From Kitasatospora mediocidica KCTC 9733 (GTDB lineage: Bacteria; Actinomycetota; Actinomycetes; Streptomycetales; Streptomycetaceae), in contig NZ_JQLN01000005.1 in assembly GCF_000744225.1 (NCBI RefSeq), positions 2,007,001 through 2,071,000 of the forward strand: 64,000 nt of DNA, given 5' to 3'. The translations under genes and the position numbers were made by a program. Below, piece after piece: positions 53,961 through 61,967 of the stretch. The notes beneath the pieces are model-generated. The model searched no databases, was not told the origin of the DNA, and saw nothing but the letters and a program-made list of their open reading frames with translations. The stretch's first letter is position 1, and each line of letters starts with the position of its first letter.

Positions 53961-54619
53961 TCGGTGGCCTCCATGCGGGTCAGCAGGGAGCGGACCAGGG
54001 TGGGGAGGCTGCCGGGACCGTCGCCGATCCGGACATCGCTGGCGGCCTCGTCGACGATGTACTGGGCGTCCTCGATCAGGCCGCTGCTGATCTCCATGCA
54101 GGCGTCGGTGATCGCGGCTGCGGCCCGCAGGGCGTCGGCGAGAACCTCGACGTAGGCGCTGGGCGTCATTCCGGCGGCGTCGGCGGCGGTGCGGATGGCG
54201 GCCAGTTCCAGGGCGCTGAAGGAGTAGTCGAAGCCCTCCTCGTCCTCCTTCAGGTCGGGGACGGCCTCCGTTCCGGGCACCAGCGCGGGGATGCCTGCGC
54301 GGGTGCAGATCGCGTCCACGGCGGTGGTGAGCTCTGCGAGAGACTCGGTCAGCCAGCCCAGCGCGGAGGCGTAGGAGGCAAGGGCGAACAGGCCGACGGG
54401 GGTGGCCGGCAGCGGTTCGTCGAGCAGGTCCTCCAGCCGGAAGTTCAGCTCCTCGACGACGCGGGGCCCGGCGGCGAGCGGCCCCAGGACCGGGTGGAGG
54501 TAAGAGCGGGTGGCCGGGGTGGGGTATTCGGCGGTGAGGATTCCGGCGACGTCCTGGGCGGCGGCGGTGAGCCAACCGGCGAGGGCGGAGCGGGTGGGCG
54601 TGGTGTCGGTGGTCATCAT
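53957..54619 (-). CDS. Hypothetical helical protein
   Basis: 220 aa. Long helices such as LASYASALGWLTESLAELTT and LEDLLDEPLPATPVGLFALA and an acidic central strip DLKEDEEGFDYSFSALELAA; no recognised domain. It sits between the RelE-like and the winged-helix gene, with 4-bp overlaps to both, and lacks the C-terminal tag. It could be the partner of the RelE-like protein, but has no antitoxin signature. Confidence 0.65.
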   Translation of the reverse strand: MMTTDTTPTRSALAGWLTAAAQDVAGILTAEYPTPATRSYLHPVLGPLAAGPRVVEELNFRLEDLLDEPLPATPVGLFALASYASALGWLTESLAELTTAVDAICTRAGIPALVPGTEAVPDLKEDEEGFDYSFSALELAAIRTAADAAGMTPSAYVEVLADALRAAAAITDACMEISSGLIEDAQYIVDEAASDVRIGDGPGSLPTLVRSLLTRMEATE

Positions 54620-55134
54620 CGGGCCTTTCGGGCAGTGGTGGTGGGGGCGAAGCCGGGCGAGGCGGTCGTGTACGCGGTGCCAGCGGGGCCGCGGGTCTGC
54701 GGGGGACGCGCGGAGCGCGCACGGGCTGCCCGGACCCGCGCCTCCTGAGCCGCCCGGACGCTGGCCTCCTGGGCCGGGGCCATGCCCGGGTTGACGGTGA
54801 GCCCGGTGCGACCCAGCCGGTTCTGGGCGGAGCGGTAGACCGCGTAGTCGAGACGCGGGCCGGCGGCGACGAGGTAGACCTCGCGGGAGTGCTTCGACGT
54901 GGGCGGTGCCTCACGGAACTGCACGACCAGGCGGTGGGTGGCCCAGTCGCCGCCAGCCCCGAGGACGACCTTGTGGCAGCCCTCCAGGCGTCCGTCGAGG
55001 CGGCTGGCGACACGCTCGCCGTGCACCAGGTCCTGGAGGTGCAGCAGTGCCTGGTCCCTGATGGGCTCGGGCAGTTGGCGCAGGTCGGCGATGGCGTCGG
55101 GGTGCGCGGCGAAGGCGAACTTGGCGCGGCTCAC
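54616..55134 (-). CDS. RelE/ParE-fold protein with C-terminal tag
   Basis: 172 aa from GTG 55134. Residues 1-110 follow the RelE/ParE pattern: FAAHPDAIADLRQLPEPIRD, LQDLVHGERVASRLDGRLEG, then THRLVVQFREAP and LDYAVYRSAQNRLGR. Stand-alone RelE toxins are about 85-100 residues; here a Pro/Arg tail is added with the tag ARVRAARARSARP at 132-144 and end TARKAR. No typical antitoxin gene is adjacent. Toxicity is not certain because the catalytic residues of RelE are variable. Confidence 0.7.
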   Translation of the reverse strand: MSRAKFAFAAHPDAIADLRQLPEPIRDQALLHLQDLVHGERVASRLDGRLEGCHKVVLGAGGDWATHRLVVQFREAPPTSKHSREVYLVAAGPRLDYAVYRSAQNRLGRTGLTVNPGMAPAQEASVRAAQEARVRAARARSARPPQTRGPAGTAYTTASPGFAPTTTARKAR

Positions 55135-55871
55135 AGTGACCTTCCGAGGGACTGCGGGGGGTTGACGGGGGTAGCAGGCGCGGCCGGGGCGGGGCCTGTC
55201 GGGCAGAGCGGAGCGGAGCGGGAGAGCGCTGCGCTGGTCCGCAGGGCCTCCGCGTCTATGCGGTACTCGGGCGCCTTGGGCAGCGGGCTGGAGCGCTGCT
55301 CCAGCCAGTTGTCGGCGGCGGCGTGGTCGGCGAACGCCCCTTCGTGCACCGTGTAGGTGTACTGGTCGGGCTGGAGCGTCTCCAGGAACAGCCGGACGGG
55401 CAGGTCCTTGTCCTGGCGGTCGACGGCGATGCTCCAGCCCTCAACATCGGATCCGTCGATGACCTGGTAGTCGACGACCTCAAGTCGCTCGCCCGAGCGC
55501 CGGATGCGGTCCTCGACCTGGATAGTCAGCTCGTCGGCGGCCCTGGGGACGTCGATGATCGGGGCGAGCGCGTCCGGAGGGCAGCCGCGGTTGACGAGCC
55601 AGCGCTGCGCGAACGCGAACGTTGCGTGCTCCGAGCGGTGCATGCTGAACGTGGCCTGGCCGCTGTCGCGAACGACATCGAAGGAGACGATGCTGGGCAT
55701 GTTGGGGTAGCCCCAGGTGGCCGAGGCGTCGAAGGCGACGATGAAGCTGCGCTCTCCCACGTCGTGCTGGGAGATCGTCTTGAAGTCGCCGACCCAGGTG
55801 GAGTCGTACAGTTCGCCGGTGTGCTCGTCGGCGGGCTCCAGGCCGTCGAGCCGGAAGTCGACGGCCTTCAT
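55131..55871 (-). CDS. Hypothetical protein with C-terminal tag
   Basis: 246 aa from ATG 55871. ERSFIVAFDASATWGYPNMP, DRIRRSGERLEVVDYQVIDG and a beta-rich middle; no family recognised. The tail from 208 (EALRTSAALSRSAP), then Pro-rich sequence ending SLGRSL, matches the shared tag. 4-bp overlaps with both neighbours. Confidence 0.7.
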   Translation of the reverse strand: MKAVDFRLDGLEPADEHTGELYDSTWVGDFKTISQHDVGERSFIVAFDASATWGYPNMPSIVSFDVVRDSGQATFSMHRSEHATFAFAQRWLVNRGCPPDALAPIIDVPRAADELTIQVEDRIRRSGERLEVVDYQVIDGSDVEGWSIAVDRQDKDLPVRLFLETLQPDQYTYTVHEGAFADHAAADNWLEQRSSPLPKAPEYRIDAEALRTSAALSRSAPLCPTGPAPAAPATPVNPPQSLGRSL

Positions 55872-56458
55872 GCGGCGAGCCCCAGCTGATCGGGCGTGGT
55901 CAGCACGCGGTGGTTGGGCCGGGCCGGGCTGGTGGTGCACGCGGCGAACGGTCCGTCCGGGGCACGGAGCTGGAGGAGCGTGTGGTCGAGATGGTCACGG
56001 TGCCAGGTCGACGGGCCCGTGAGGCCGGCCTCGGTGTCGGTCAGCTGTTGCCACGCGAGCCAGAGCCCGTGGAGGCGGGCGACGGCCTCCTGGTGCTCGT
56101 ACCAGCGCGCGCACCAGGGCCGGGTCGAGCCGATCTCCCGTCCATAGGTCGGCAGGAGCACGTGGGTGACCCAGTTGCCGAGGGCGGCCAGCTCGGCGGC
56201 GTACTCCGCGCCGCCCATGGCCAGGATGAACACCGACGCCGGTCCGTCGGCTTCGGCCTCGGCGGAGCCCGCCTCCGGCTCATCGTCGCCGAGGGCGGTG
56301 CTCAGGTCGGGCTCAGCACCGAGGCGGTCGAGGAGGACGCCGTGCTGGCGGACCTCGGCGATGGTCCGTGCGAGGGTGCTGGCGAGGTCGTCGAGGTCCT
56401 CGTCGGGAATGCGGATCGGCTCGGGCTCGGGGGAGCCCGTGGTCGTGGCGTCGGACAT
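55868..56458 (-). CDS. DUF4913 protein
   Basis: 196 aa. The diagnostic block starts near residue 85: NWVTHVLLPTYGREI, RPWCARWYEHQEAVARLHGL, WLAWQQLTDTEAGLTGPSTW, HRDHLDHTLLQLRAPDGPFA. DUF4913 is common in streptomycete plasmids and ICEs; function unknown. The N-terminal part is acidic and disordered. First gene of the unit going down to 49352, with a shared upstream motif at 56549-56588. Confidence 0.88.
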   Translation of the reverse strand: MSDATTTGSPEPEPIRIPDEDLDDLASTLARTIAEVRQHGVLLDRLGAEPDLSTALGDDEPEAGSAEAEADGPASVFILAMGGAEYAAELAALGNWVTHVLLPTYGREIGSTRPWCARWYEHQEAVARLHGLWLAWQQLTDTEAGLTGPSTWHRDHLDHTLLQLRAPDGPFAACTTSPARPNHRVLTTPDQLGLAA

Positions 56459-56548
56459 GGCACATCCAGGTGGTTCGGGCGGGCAGGGGACGCGGGGGAA
56501 GCCGAAGACGGTCTTCTGCGGCGGGTCAAGGGCGTGCTCCAGGGGTGC

Positions 56549-56588
56549 GGGTGGGAAGAGGATCCGCGGATTCGGCGGTTTGGTACGG
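56549..56588 (-). promoter_or_regulatory. Repeated upstream element A
   Basis: On the minus strand the sequence CCGTACCAAA is followed by a run similar to the one upstream of the MFS gene (copy at about 58641-58680). It lies 90-130 bp before the DUF4913 start. A shared promoter, operator or remnant leader is possible; see findings. Confidence 0.35.
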
Positions 56589-56601
56589 CTGCCAATTCGT
56601 G

Positions 56602-57306
56602 CTAGGAGCAGACCGGTTGGGCGGTCCGGGCGACGAGCTGCGACCCGAGGGCGACGGCGTCAGCGAGGGTGTCCGCCAGGGGGTGGCCGGCGGCGGCGAG
56701 CTTGGCGGGGTGGTGGAGGCCGCCGGTGTGGAGGACCGCGTGCGCGCCGTTGGCGTGGGCGGCGTCGGCGTCGTCGAGGGCGTCGCCGACCAGCAGCACG
56801 CGGTGGCCCTGGTCGGCGAGGCCGAGAGCGTCGAGGTGGGCGGCCAGCGGGGCCGCCTTCGTGCCCCCGGACGCACCGGTACGTCCGTCGATGCGGTCGA
56901 AGAGGTGCCCGATCCCGGCCTCGTTCACCTCGGCCAGCAGGGTGTCGTGCGGGCAGAGGGACAGCAGCGACTGCGTGTGGCCGGCCTCGTGCAGCGCTGT
57001 CATCAGCTCGACGGCGCCGTCGCGGACCCGGACGGGCTGGGTGCGGAGGTGCTCCAGGAATGCGCCGTCGCTGTCCAGCCACTCCTGCTCGGTGATCTCG
57101 CGCCCGAGCAGCCGAGCGTAGAAGTTCGGGATCGGCACGGTGTGCTTGGCCCGGTAGGTCTCGCGGTCGACGAGGTCGCCGCCGAGGGCGGGCAGCGTTG
57201 CGTTCAGGGCGTTGACGTGGTCGTCGAGGTCGTCCTTGACCGTGCCGTTCCAGTCCCACACAACGTGCGTGGTGGGGAAGGGAGTTGTGGGGGTAGTGGT
57301 GTTCAT
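56602..57306 (-). CDS. HAD-superfamily hydrolase (cargo)
   Basis: 234 aa. Motif I VVWDWNGTVKDD, motif II LLSLCPHD, Lys in GGTKAAPL, motif IV LLVGDALDDADAAHA. A phosphatase of the phosphoglycolate-phosphatase-like type is likely. It follows the MFS gene by 28 bp, so the two may be one cargo operon of the element. Confidence 0.88.
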   Translation of the reverse strand: MNTTTPTTPFPTTHVVWDWNGTVKDDLDDHVNALNATLPALGGDLVDRETYRAKHTVPIPNFYARLLGREITEQEWLDSDGAFLEHLRTQPVRVRDGAVELMTALHEAGHTQSLLSLCPHDTLLAEVNEAGIGHLFDRIDGRTGASGGTKAAPLAAHLDALGLADQGHRVLLVGDALDDADAAHANGAHAVLHTGGLHHPAKLAAAGHPLADTLADAVALGSQLVARTAQPVCS

Positions 57307-57334
57307 GGTGGTTCTTTCGGCTGGAGCGGGATGG

Positions 57335-58546
57335 TCAGGCGGAGAGCAGGTGGTTGAAGCGGCGGAGCAGCCAGAGCGCGGCGCTGGCCCCGGCGAGCGG
57401 GACGAGGGCGACGAGCAGCGGGCCGCCAGTGCTGGCGAGGGAGGCGAGGCCGGTGCCGGCGGCCTGGCCGACGCCGATGCAGGCGATGAGCCAGGCGAAC
57501 GCCTCGGTCGATTCGGCGTCGGGAGCGAGGCGGTCGACGGTCAGGAAGCTCGCGGTCAGCAGCGGGGCGAGGAAGGTGCCGGGCAGGACGGCGCCGAGCG
57601 CGGCGATGGCGGGCACCGGGTCGGGCAGCAGCACCATCCACCCGGCGGCGAAGCCGATCGAGGCGGCCACCAGGTGCCGGGCCGGGGCGCCGGGCCATGC
57701 TCGGCGGCCGTAGGCCAGGCCGCCGAGCATGCTGCCGACGGACATCGCGGCGGGCATCACTCCGGACAGCCATCCGGCGTGGTGGCGCTCGGCAGAGGCG
57801 AGGGCGAGCACGTTCACTGCGCCCAGGGCGACGCCGGTCCCGGTGAGAGCGGCGAACAGGACCCGCAGACCCGGCACACGAAGCGGCCCCAAACGGTCTG
57901 CCCGCTCGGCCGTGGTGTCCGGCCTCCACCTTGCGGAGGGCTTACTCGTGATCACCAGGCCGGTGCCGAGCAGGCCGAGCGCCGCGGTCGCCGCCAGTGC
58001 AGTAGGGGCTCCGGCGCCGGCAGCGAAGCCGGTTGCCAGCAGTGGGCCGACCACGAACACCAGGCCCTGCGTGCTGCTGTCGAGCGCAAGCGCGGCACGC
58101 TGGCGGTCAGGGTCGGGAAGGACGTGCGGCCACAGCGCCCTAAGGCCGGCCTCCAGCGGCGGAGTCGCGAGGCCGGCCACCAGGACGGTCAGCGCGCCGA
58201 GCACCGGGTGCCGGGTCGGGCCGGTGCACGGAAACAGCAGGAAGGCCGCGCTCGCGGCCGGGGCTGCGGTGTAGAGGACCACGGTCTGGCCGTAGCGGTC
58301 GACCAGGCGGCCGAGCATCGGCTGGCCGATCGCGGCGGCCAAGCCGTACAGCGCACCGAGTAGTCCGGCCAGGGCGAGCGAGCCGTGCTCGGCTCGCACC
58401 AGCAGCAGGATCGCGACCGGGGCCATGCCGGTGGGCAGGCGTCCGATCAGGGTGCCTGCGAGGAGGCGGGCGACGTGCGGGGCGCCCAGGACAGCCCGGT
58501 AGCTGCTGTCCTGGGCCCGGCCGGAGACGGCGGGGGTGGTGCTCAA
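57335..58546 (-). CDS. MFS transporter
   Basis: 403 aa from TTG 58546 with AAGGA eight bases upstream; an open frame continues to 58972 through a neighbouring gene. About 12 hydrophobic helices, with LLGALYGLAAAIGQPMLGRL and the MFS motif-A-like GRLVDRYGQ after helix 2. Drug-efflux-type MFS; substrate unknown. Cargo next to HAD. Confidence 0.9.
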   Translation of the reverse strand: MSTTPAVSGRAQDSSYRAVLGAPHVARLLAGTLIGRLPTGMAPVAILLLVRAEHGSLALAGLLGALYGLAAAIGQPMLGRLVDRYGQTVVLYTAAPAASAAFLLFPCTGPTRHPVLGALTVLVAGLATPPLEAGLRALWPHVLPDPDRQRAALALDSSTQGLVFVVGPLLATGFAAGAGAPTALAATAALGLLGTGLVITSKPSARWRPDTTAERADRLGPLRVPGLRVLFAALTGTGVALGAVNVLALASAERHHAGWLSGVMPAAMSVGSMLGGLAYGRRAWPGAPARHLVAASIGFAAGWMVLLPDPVPAIAALGAVLPGTFLAPLLTASFLTVDRLAPDAESTEAFAWLIACIGVGQAAGTGLASLASTGGPLLVALVPLAGASAALWLLRRFNHLLSA

Positions 58547-58640
58547 GGGGAGTCCTTCGGTCGTGCGGTCGGCGGCGCGCGGGCGGGTGCCCGGCGGGCC
58601 GGGGCATGCGCAGGCATGGCAGCCCTCTCGGTTCGTGCGG

Positions 58641-58680
58641 CTGCCGGGAGAAGAGTCCGGAGAATCCGCGATTTGGTACG
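58641..58680 (-). promoter_or_regulatory. Repeated upstream element B
   Basis: Minus-strand CCGTACCAAA followed by similar sequence (about 95 bp before the MFS start), partner of the copy at 56549-56588. The spacing to the genes is similar in both cases, which favours a regulatory element. Confidence 0.35.
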
Positions 58681-58704
58681 GCCGGGAAAAGCAGGTAGAA
58701 GCCC

Positions 58705-59902
58705 CTACCGAACCCGGCACATCGGGCAGTGGGACATCGGTGGCCCCAGCAACTCCAGAGCCCTGGCAGCCTGTTGCGGGACAACGCCATTGCCGAGAGC
58801 GGTGAGCTGCGCGGGTCGGCCGAGCCCGGGGGTGGCGGTCACCCAGCCGGCCGGAAGCCCTTGCATCCATTCCACGAACTCGGCCCGCAGCCGTCCGCCT
58901 TCGTCGGTGGCCGGCGGCGCGGGGCGGGTGAGGGTCTCCCATCGGGCGATGGCGGAGGCGTACTGTCCCCACCGTCCATGGTCTGCTCCGACGGCGGGTT
59001 CGCCCAGAGCGGCAGGACCACCGCCGACAGCGGCGGTCGCCAGCCCTTCCCAGGCCGCCGCCCTGGGGTGCCCGTGTCGGAGGCCCTCGGTGTCGGCAGC
59101 AAAGAGGCGGCTGCCGAAGGAAGGGTCAGGTCCCCGTTCCCGTGCCGCTGGTTCGGCGACCCCTTGATCCCGTCGCTGGCCTTCGGCGTCGGCAAAAGCC
59201 ACTCCACCTCGTCGGCCAAGTTCGGGCCGTGGCCGCCGCTCTTGCGCTTGGCCGGGTGCTGGCTGCCGCCGTTCTTGGCGATGTTGCTGGTCGGCGTCTT
59301 CAGCACCGTGGTCGGCGGGCCAGGCAGTGAGGAAGACCCGGGCCCGGTGGTGGGGGGCTCCGACGTCGGAGGCGCGAAGAACGATCCACCGCGCGTCGTA
59401 CCGGAGCTGGGCCAGGGTGCCGAGTACGGCGCCAAGTGCCCGCAGAGGAGGGAGGGTTGCGTCGTCTCCCAAACACCACGGGCAGGGTTCCAGGTCGCCA
59501 GCGGAACCTGGGGAGGTGAGGAGTCCTCGTACATTCTCGACCACCAGGAGGCAGGGGCGGAGGACTTCGACCGCGCGGGCAACGTGCAGCCAAAGCCCTG
59601 ATCGGGTCTGCGAGTTGAGGCCGACTCGACGGCCCGCGACCGAGACGTCTTTGACAGGGGAAACCGGCTGTGAGGACCCCGACCCGCGGAACGTTCGCCC
59701 AGTCCACCGCCGTGACATCACCGAGGTTCGGCACGCCGGGCCAGTGCCTGGCCAGGATCGCGGACGGGCCGGGCTCGATCTCGGCGTGCCAGGCGAGCTG
59801 GCCGCCGAGCACGCTCTGGACGCCGAGGTCGAGCCCGCCGTACCCGCTGCACAGACTCCCGATCAGCGGTCCGGGCGGGAACTGCGGTATCGAGACCGTC
59901 AT
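58705..59902 (-). pseudogene. Cytosine-5 DNA methyltransferase, frameshifted
   Basis: Reads as an intact Dcm-type methyltransferase only if one base is skipped. Frame 1 (from ATG 59902): motif I SLCSGYGGLDLG (15-26), motif IV TAGFPCQ (78-84). Then the frame ends in noise. Frame 2 continues DVSVAGRRVGLNSQTRSGLW, motif VI VVENVRGLL, motif VIII HHRARVFLTAW, motifs IX-X TALGNGVVPQQAARALELL. The junction is a three-T run at 59650-59652 (AAA on the coding strand); one base less would restore PCQDVSVAG. The total 1198 bp is one more than a multiple of 3. Could be a real inactivation, a phase-variable run or a sequencing error. No restriction partner adjacent. Confidence 0.85.
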
Positions 59903-60513
59903 CGCCGGCCTCGTATGGTGGCCGAGGCCGCGACGGGGGCTGCCTGGTGGACGGCCGGGGCGGAGACCGGGGCTGCGGTGGTCGCGGTCGGCGGCGCCCC
60001 GGAGGGCGAGGGAGCCGGAGAGCGGGCGAGGGCGGCCTGCCTGAGCTGGACCGACGGCGGGGAGATGGCAGAGGCCGCCGTTCGAAGAGTCTTGGCCGCC
60101 TCGGCGAGGTCGTCGCGTGCCGTCTCGACGGCGAACTCGACGGTCTCGCCGGCGATCGTGTGGGCGTTCTCGTACGCAGGCTCACCGCGCTTGCTGGCCG
60201 TGTGGGCGACGAAGGCGAGCTGCTGGGCGACCGTGCCGAGGGCGGAGGCCGCCTGGGCGACGCTGCCGATCGCGTTGGCGAACGCCTCGGCCGCGAGCAC
60301 GGTGTGCTCCTGTGGTGCGGACACCTCTGCGCGGAACAGGTACTCGTCGCCCATCTCGACGATGGAGCCGCCGAGTTCGGTGATCTGGCGGCCCACAGCG
60401 ATGGGGTCGGGCAGGCGGAACGGGGCGTGCACCTTGGGCAACTTGTCACGCTGGGCGTCGAGTGCCGTTGCTGTGGCGTGTAGCAGCAGGGTCGCCGACA
60501 TAGGGCTGTTCAC
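59899..60513 (-). CDS. Hypothetical coiled-coil protein with C-terminal tag
   Basis: 204 aa from GTG 60513, coupled (4-bp overlap) to both neighbours. ALDAQRDKLPKVHAPFRLPD, then helical heptad-like runs FANAIGSVAQAASALGTVAQ and VEFAVETARDDLAEAAKTLR. The tail from 155 (VQLRQAALARSPAP) with a Pro/Ala-rich end ATIRGRR carries the shared tag. No recognised family. Confidence 0.7.
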   Translation of the reverse strand: MNSPMSATLLLHATATALDAQRDKLPKVHAPFRLPDPIAVGRQITELGGSIVEMGDEYLFRAEVSAPQEHTVLAAEAFANAIGSVAQAASALGTVAQQLAFVAHTASKRGEPAYENAHTIAGETVEFAVETARDDLAEAAKTLRTAASAISPPSVQLRQAALARSPAPSPSGAPPTATTAAPVSAPAVHQAAPVAASATIRGRR

Positions 60514-61706
60514 GGGGTGCTCCGCGGGTGGAAGGAGGGAGAAGTGCGGCGGTGTGGTGCGGTGCCCGACCAGGCAAGGGGAGCTGTCGACGGGGCGGCC
60601 TTCGCGGTCGCTGGCCGTGGGGAGCTGCGGGCCAGCGCCGCGTGCACCCGGGCCGCAGGATCGGAGGGTTCCGCCGGGCCGGCCTTATCGGTGCCTGGAG
60701 AAGGGTGCGCGCTGGTCGTGCGCCAGCGGGCGCGCACCTCGTCGAGCGGGCCGAGGGCATGCAGGGCCTGGCCGATGAGACGGCCGGGTGCCATGGCCTC
60801 GTTCTCGGCCAAGGACCTGATCGTGCTGGCGGCCCCGGCGGCGGTGCGGACGACCGAGGAGCGGATGACCCGGTCGCCCAGCCACTCGGCCGAGCCTGCT
60901 CCCGGCCCGCCGAAGACGCTGTCGAGCTGCTCGTGCGAGAGGGTGCCGTTGGTCAGCAGGCCGCGCCGCTGGATCTCCCACAGGGCGGTGACCTCGTCGA
61001 TCGGCTCGCCCCGGTGGTGGAGGGCCCCCAGACACCGGTAGACCTGGCCGTTGCCGGGCTCGGCGAAGTCGCCAGGCCGCAGCCAGTCGTAGACCTCGGC
61101 CATCGCCGCGGGCTGGCTGACGAGGACGGCCAGCAGGAACTGCTCGTCCTCGGCCTGCGCGGGTGTGACGGGCGACGGCGTCGCCTGCGCGAGTCCCGCA
61201 GCGGTGGGTGCCGGAGCGAGTGGCCGGGGCTCGGTGCCCCAGCGGCGGGCGAGATCGCCGAGCACACCCGCCAGGACGTCGGCGTGGTGCAACACGCCGT
61301 CGACCTGCTGCTGCTCGGCATCGACCCGGGCGACGTGTTCGAGGCGAACAGCGTGCTCCGTCACCGTCCGGTGGATGGCGCCTTCGAGCACCATCCGGCC
61401 GTAGACCGGCGCGTTCTTCGGACGCGGGCACGCGGCGATCAGGGTGTGCGCGTACGAGGCGCTCAGCCCGCGCACGTGGTGGCCGGCCTCGGTGACGGTT
61501 CCCGTCAGCCAGGACATCGGCACCGTGCCGTCCGCCTCCCGGGTAGGCCGCTCCTTGGCGTTGATCGTCCGCATCGCGGCGAAGAGGGCCTGGTGGGCCG
61601 GTCGGTAGAAGTCGGCCGGCGTCAGCCAGGACAGCCTGTCGAGCTGGGCCGGGTCGAGCAGGACCGCGCCGAGGACGGCCTGCTCGCCCTTGAGCAGGGC
61701 GTCCAT
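60510..61706 (-). CDS. Double DnaB N-terminal-like protein with C-terminal tag
   Basis: 398 aa from ATG 61706 (GGAGG at 8 bases; GTG 61709 is also possible). Residues 1-130 read like DnaB N-terminal domains: MDALLKGEQAVLGAVLLDPA, SWLTPADFYRPAHQALFAAM. A second unit follows at 185-290: DEQFLLAVLVSQPAAMAEVY, DFAEPGNGQVYRCLGALHHR. The RecA-type helicase domain is absent, although real DnaB has about 450 residues with Walker motifs. Tail from 351 (AARVHAALARSSPRP) is a strong tag instance. It may compete with or remodel the host replicative helicase. Confidence 0.78.
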   Translation of the reverse strand: MDALLKGEQAVLGAVLLDPAQLDRLSWLTPADFYRPAHQALFAAMRTINAKERPTREADGTVPMSWLTGTVTEAGHHVRGLSASYAHTLIAACPRPKNAPVYGRMVLEGAIHRTVTEHAVRLEHVARVDAEQQQVDGVLHHADVLAGVLGDLARRWGTEPRPLAPAPTAAGLAQATPSPVTPAQAEDEQFLLAVLVSQPAAMAEVYDWLRPGDFAEPGNGQVYRCLGALHHRGEPIDEVTALWEIQRRGLLTNGTLSHEQLDSVFGGPGAGSAEWLGDRVIRSSVVRTAAGAASTIRSLAENEAMAPGRLIGQALHALGPLDEVRARWRTTSAHPSPGTDKAGPAEPSDPAARVHAALARSSPRPATAKAAPSTAPLAWSGTAPHRRTSPSFHPRSTP

Positions 61707-61939
61707 CACGGGCCCTCCTTCCGGGCCGCTGCCCGCTCGTCTTGGATCCGGGCGACCTCGCGGTCGGCGGCGGCCATGGCGGCGGCGAAGCGGTCCAGTT
61801 CACCGGTGAAACTCGGGTCGGTTGCCAGGATCGACCCGGTACTGGTGACGAGCCACCACTGGCCGCCCCTACGGACGACCGGAGAGCCGGCCAGCCGCTC
61901 GGAGCGGGGGACACGAGACGAAGAAGTGCTTTCGAACAT
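61706..61939 (-). CDS. Small hypothetical protein
   Basis: 77 aa from ATG 61939 with GGAG six bases upstream (a TTG at 61945 is the outer frame start). GGQWWLVTSTGSILATDPSF suggests a short beta-hairpin, then a helix FAAAMAAADREVARIQDERA, ending RKEGP. The helix faintly recalls the tag but is probably just coincidence. Coupled to the DnaB-N gene. Confidence 0.6.
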   Translation of the reverse strand: MFESTSSSRVPRSERLAGSPVVRRGGQWWLVTSTGSILATDPSFTGELDRFAAAMAAADREVARIQDERAAARKEGP

Positions 61940-61967
61940 GGTCAACTCCAGGACTCGACAGGGGGGT

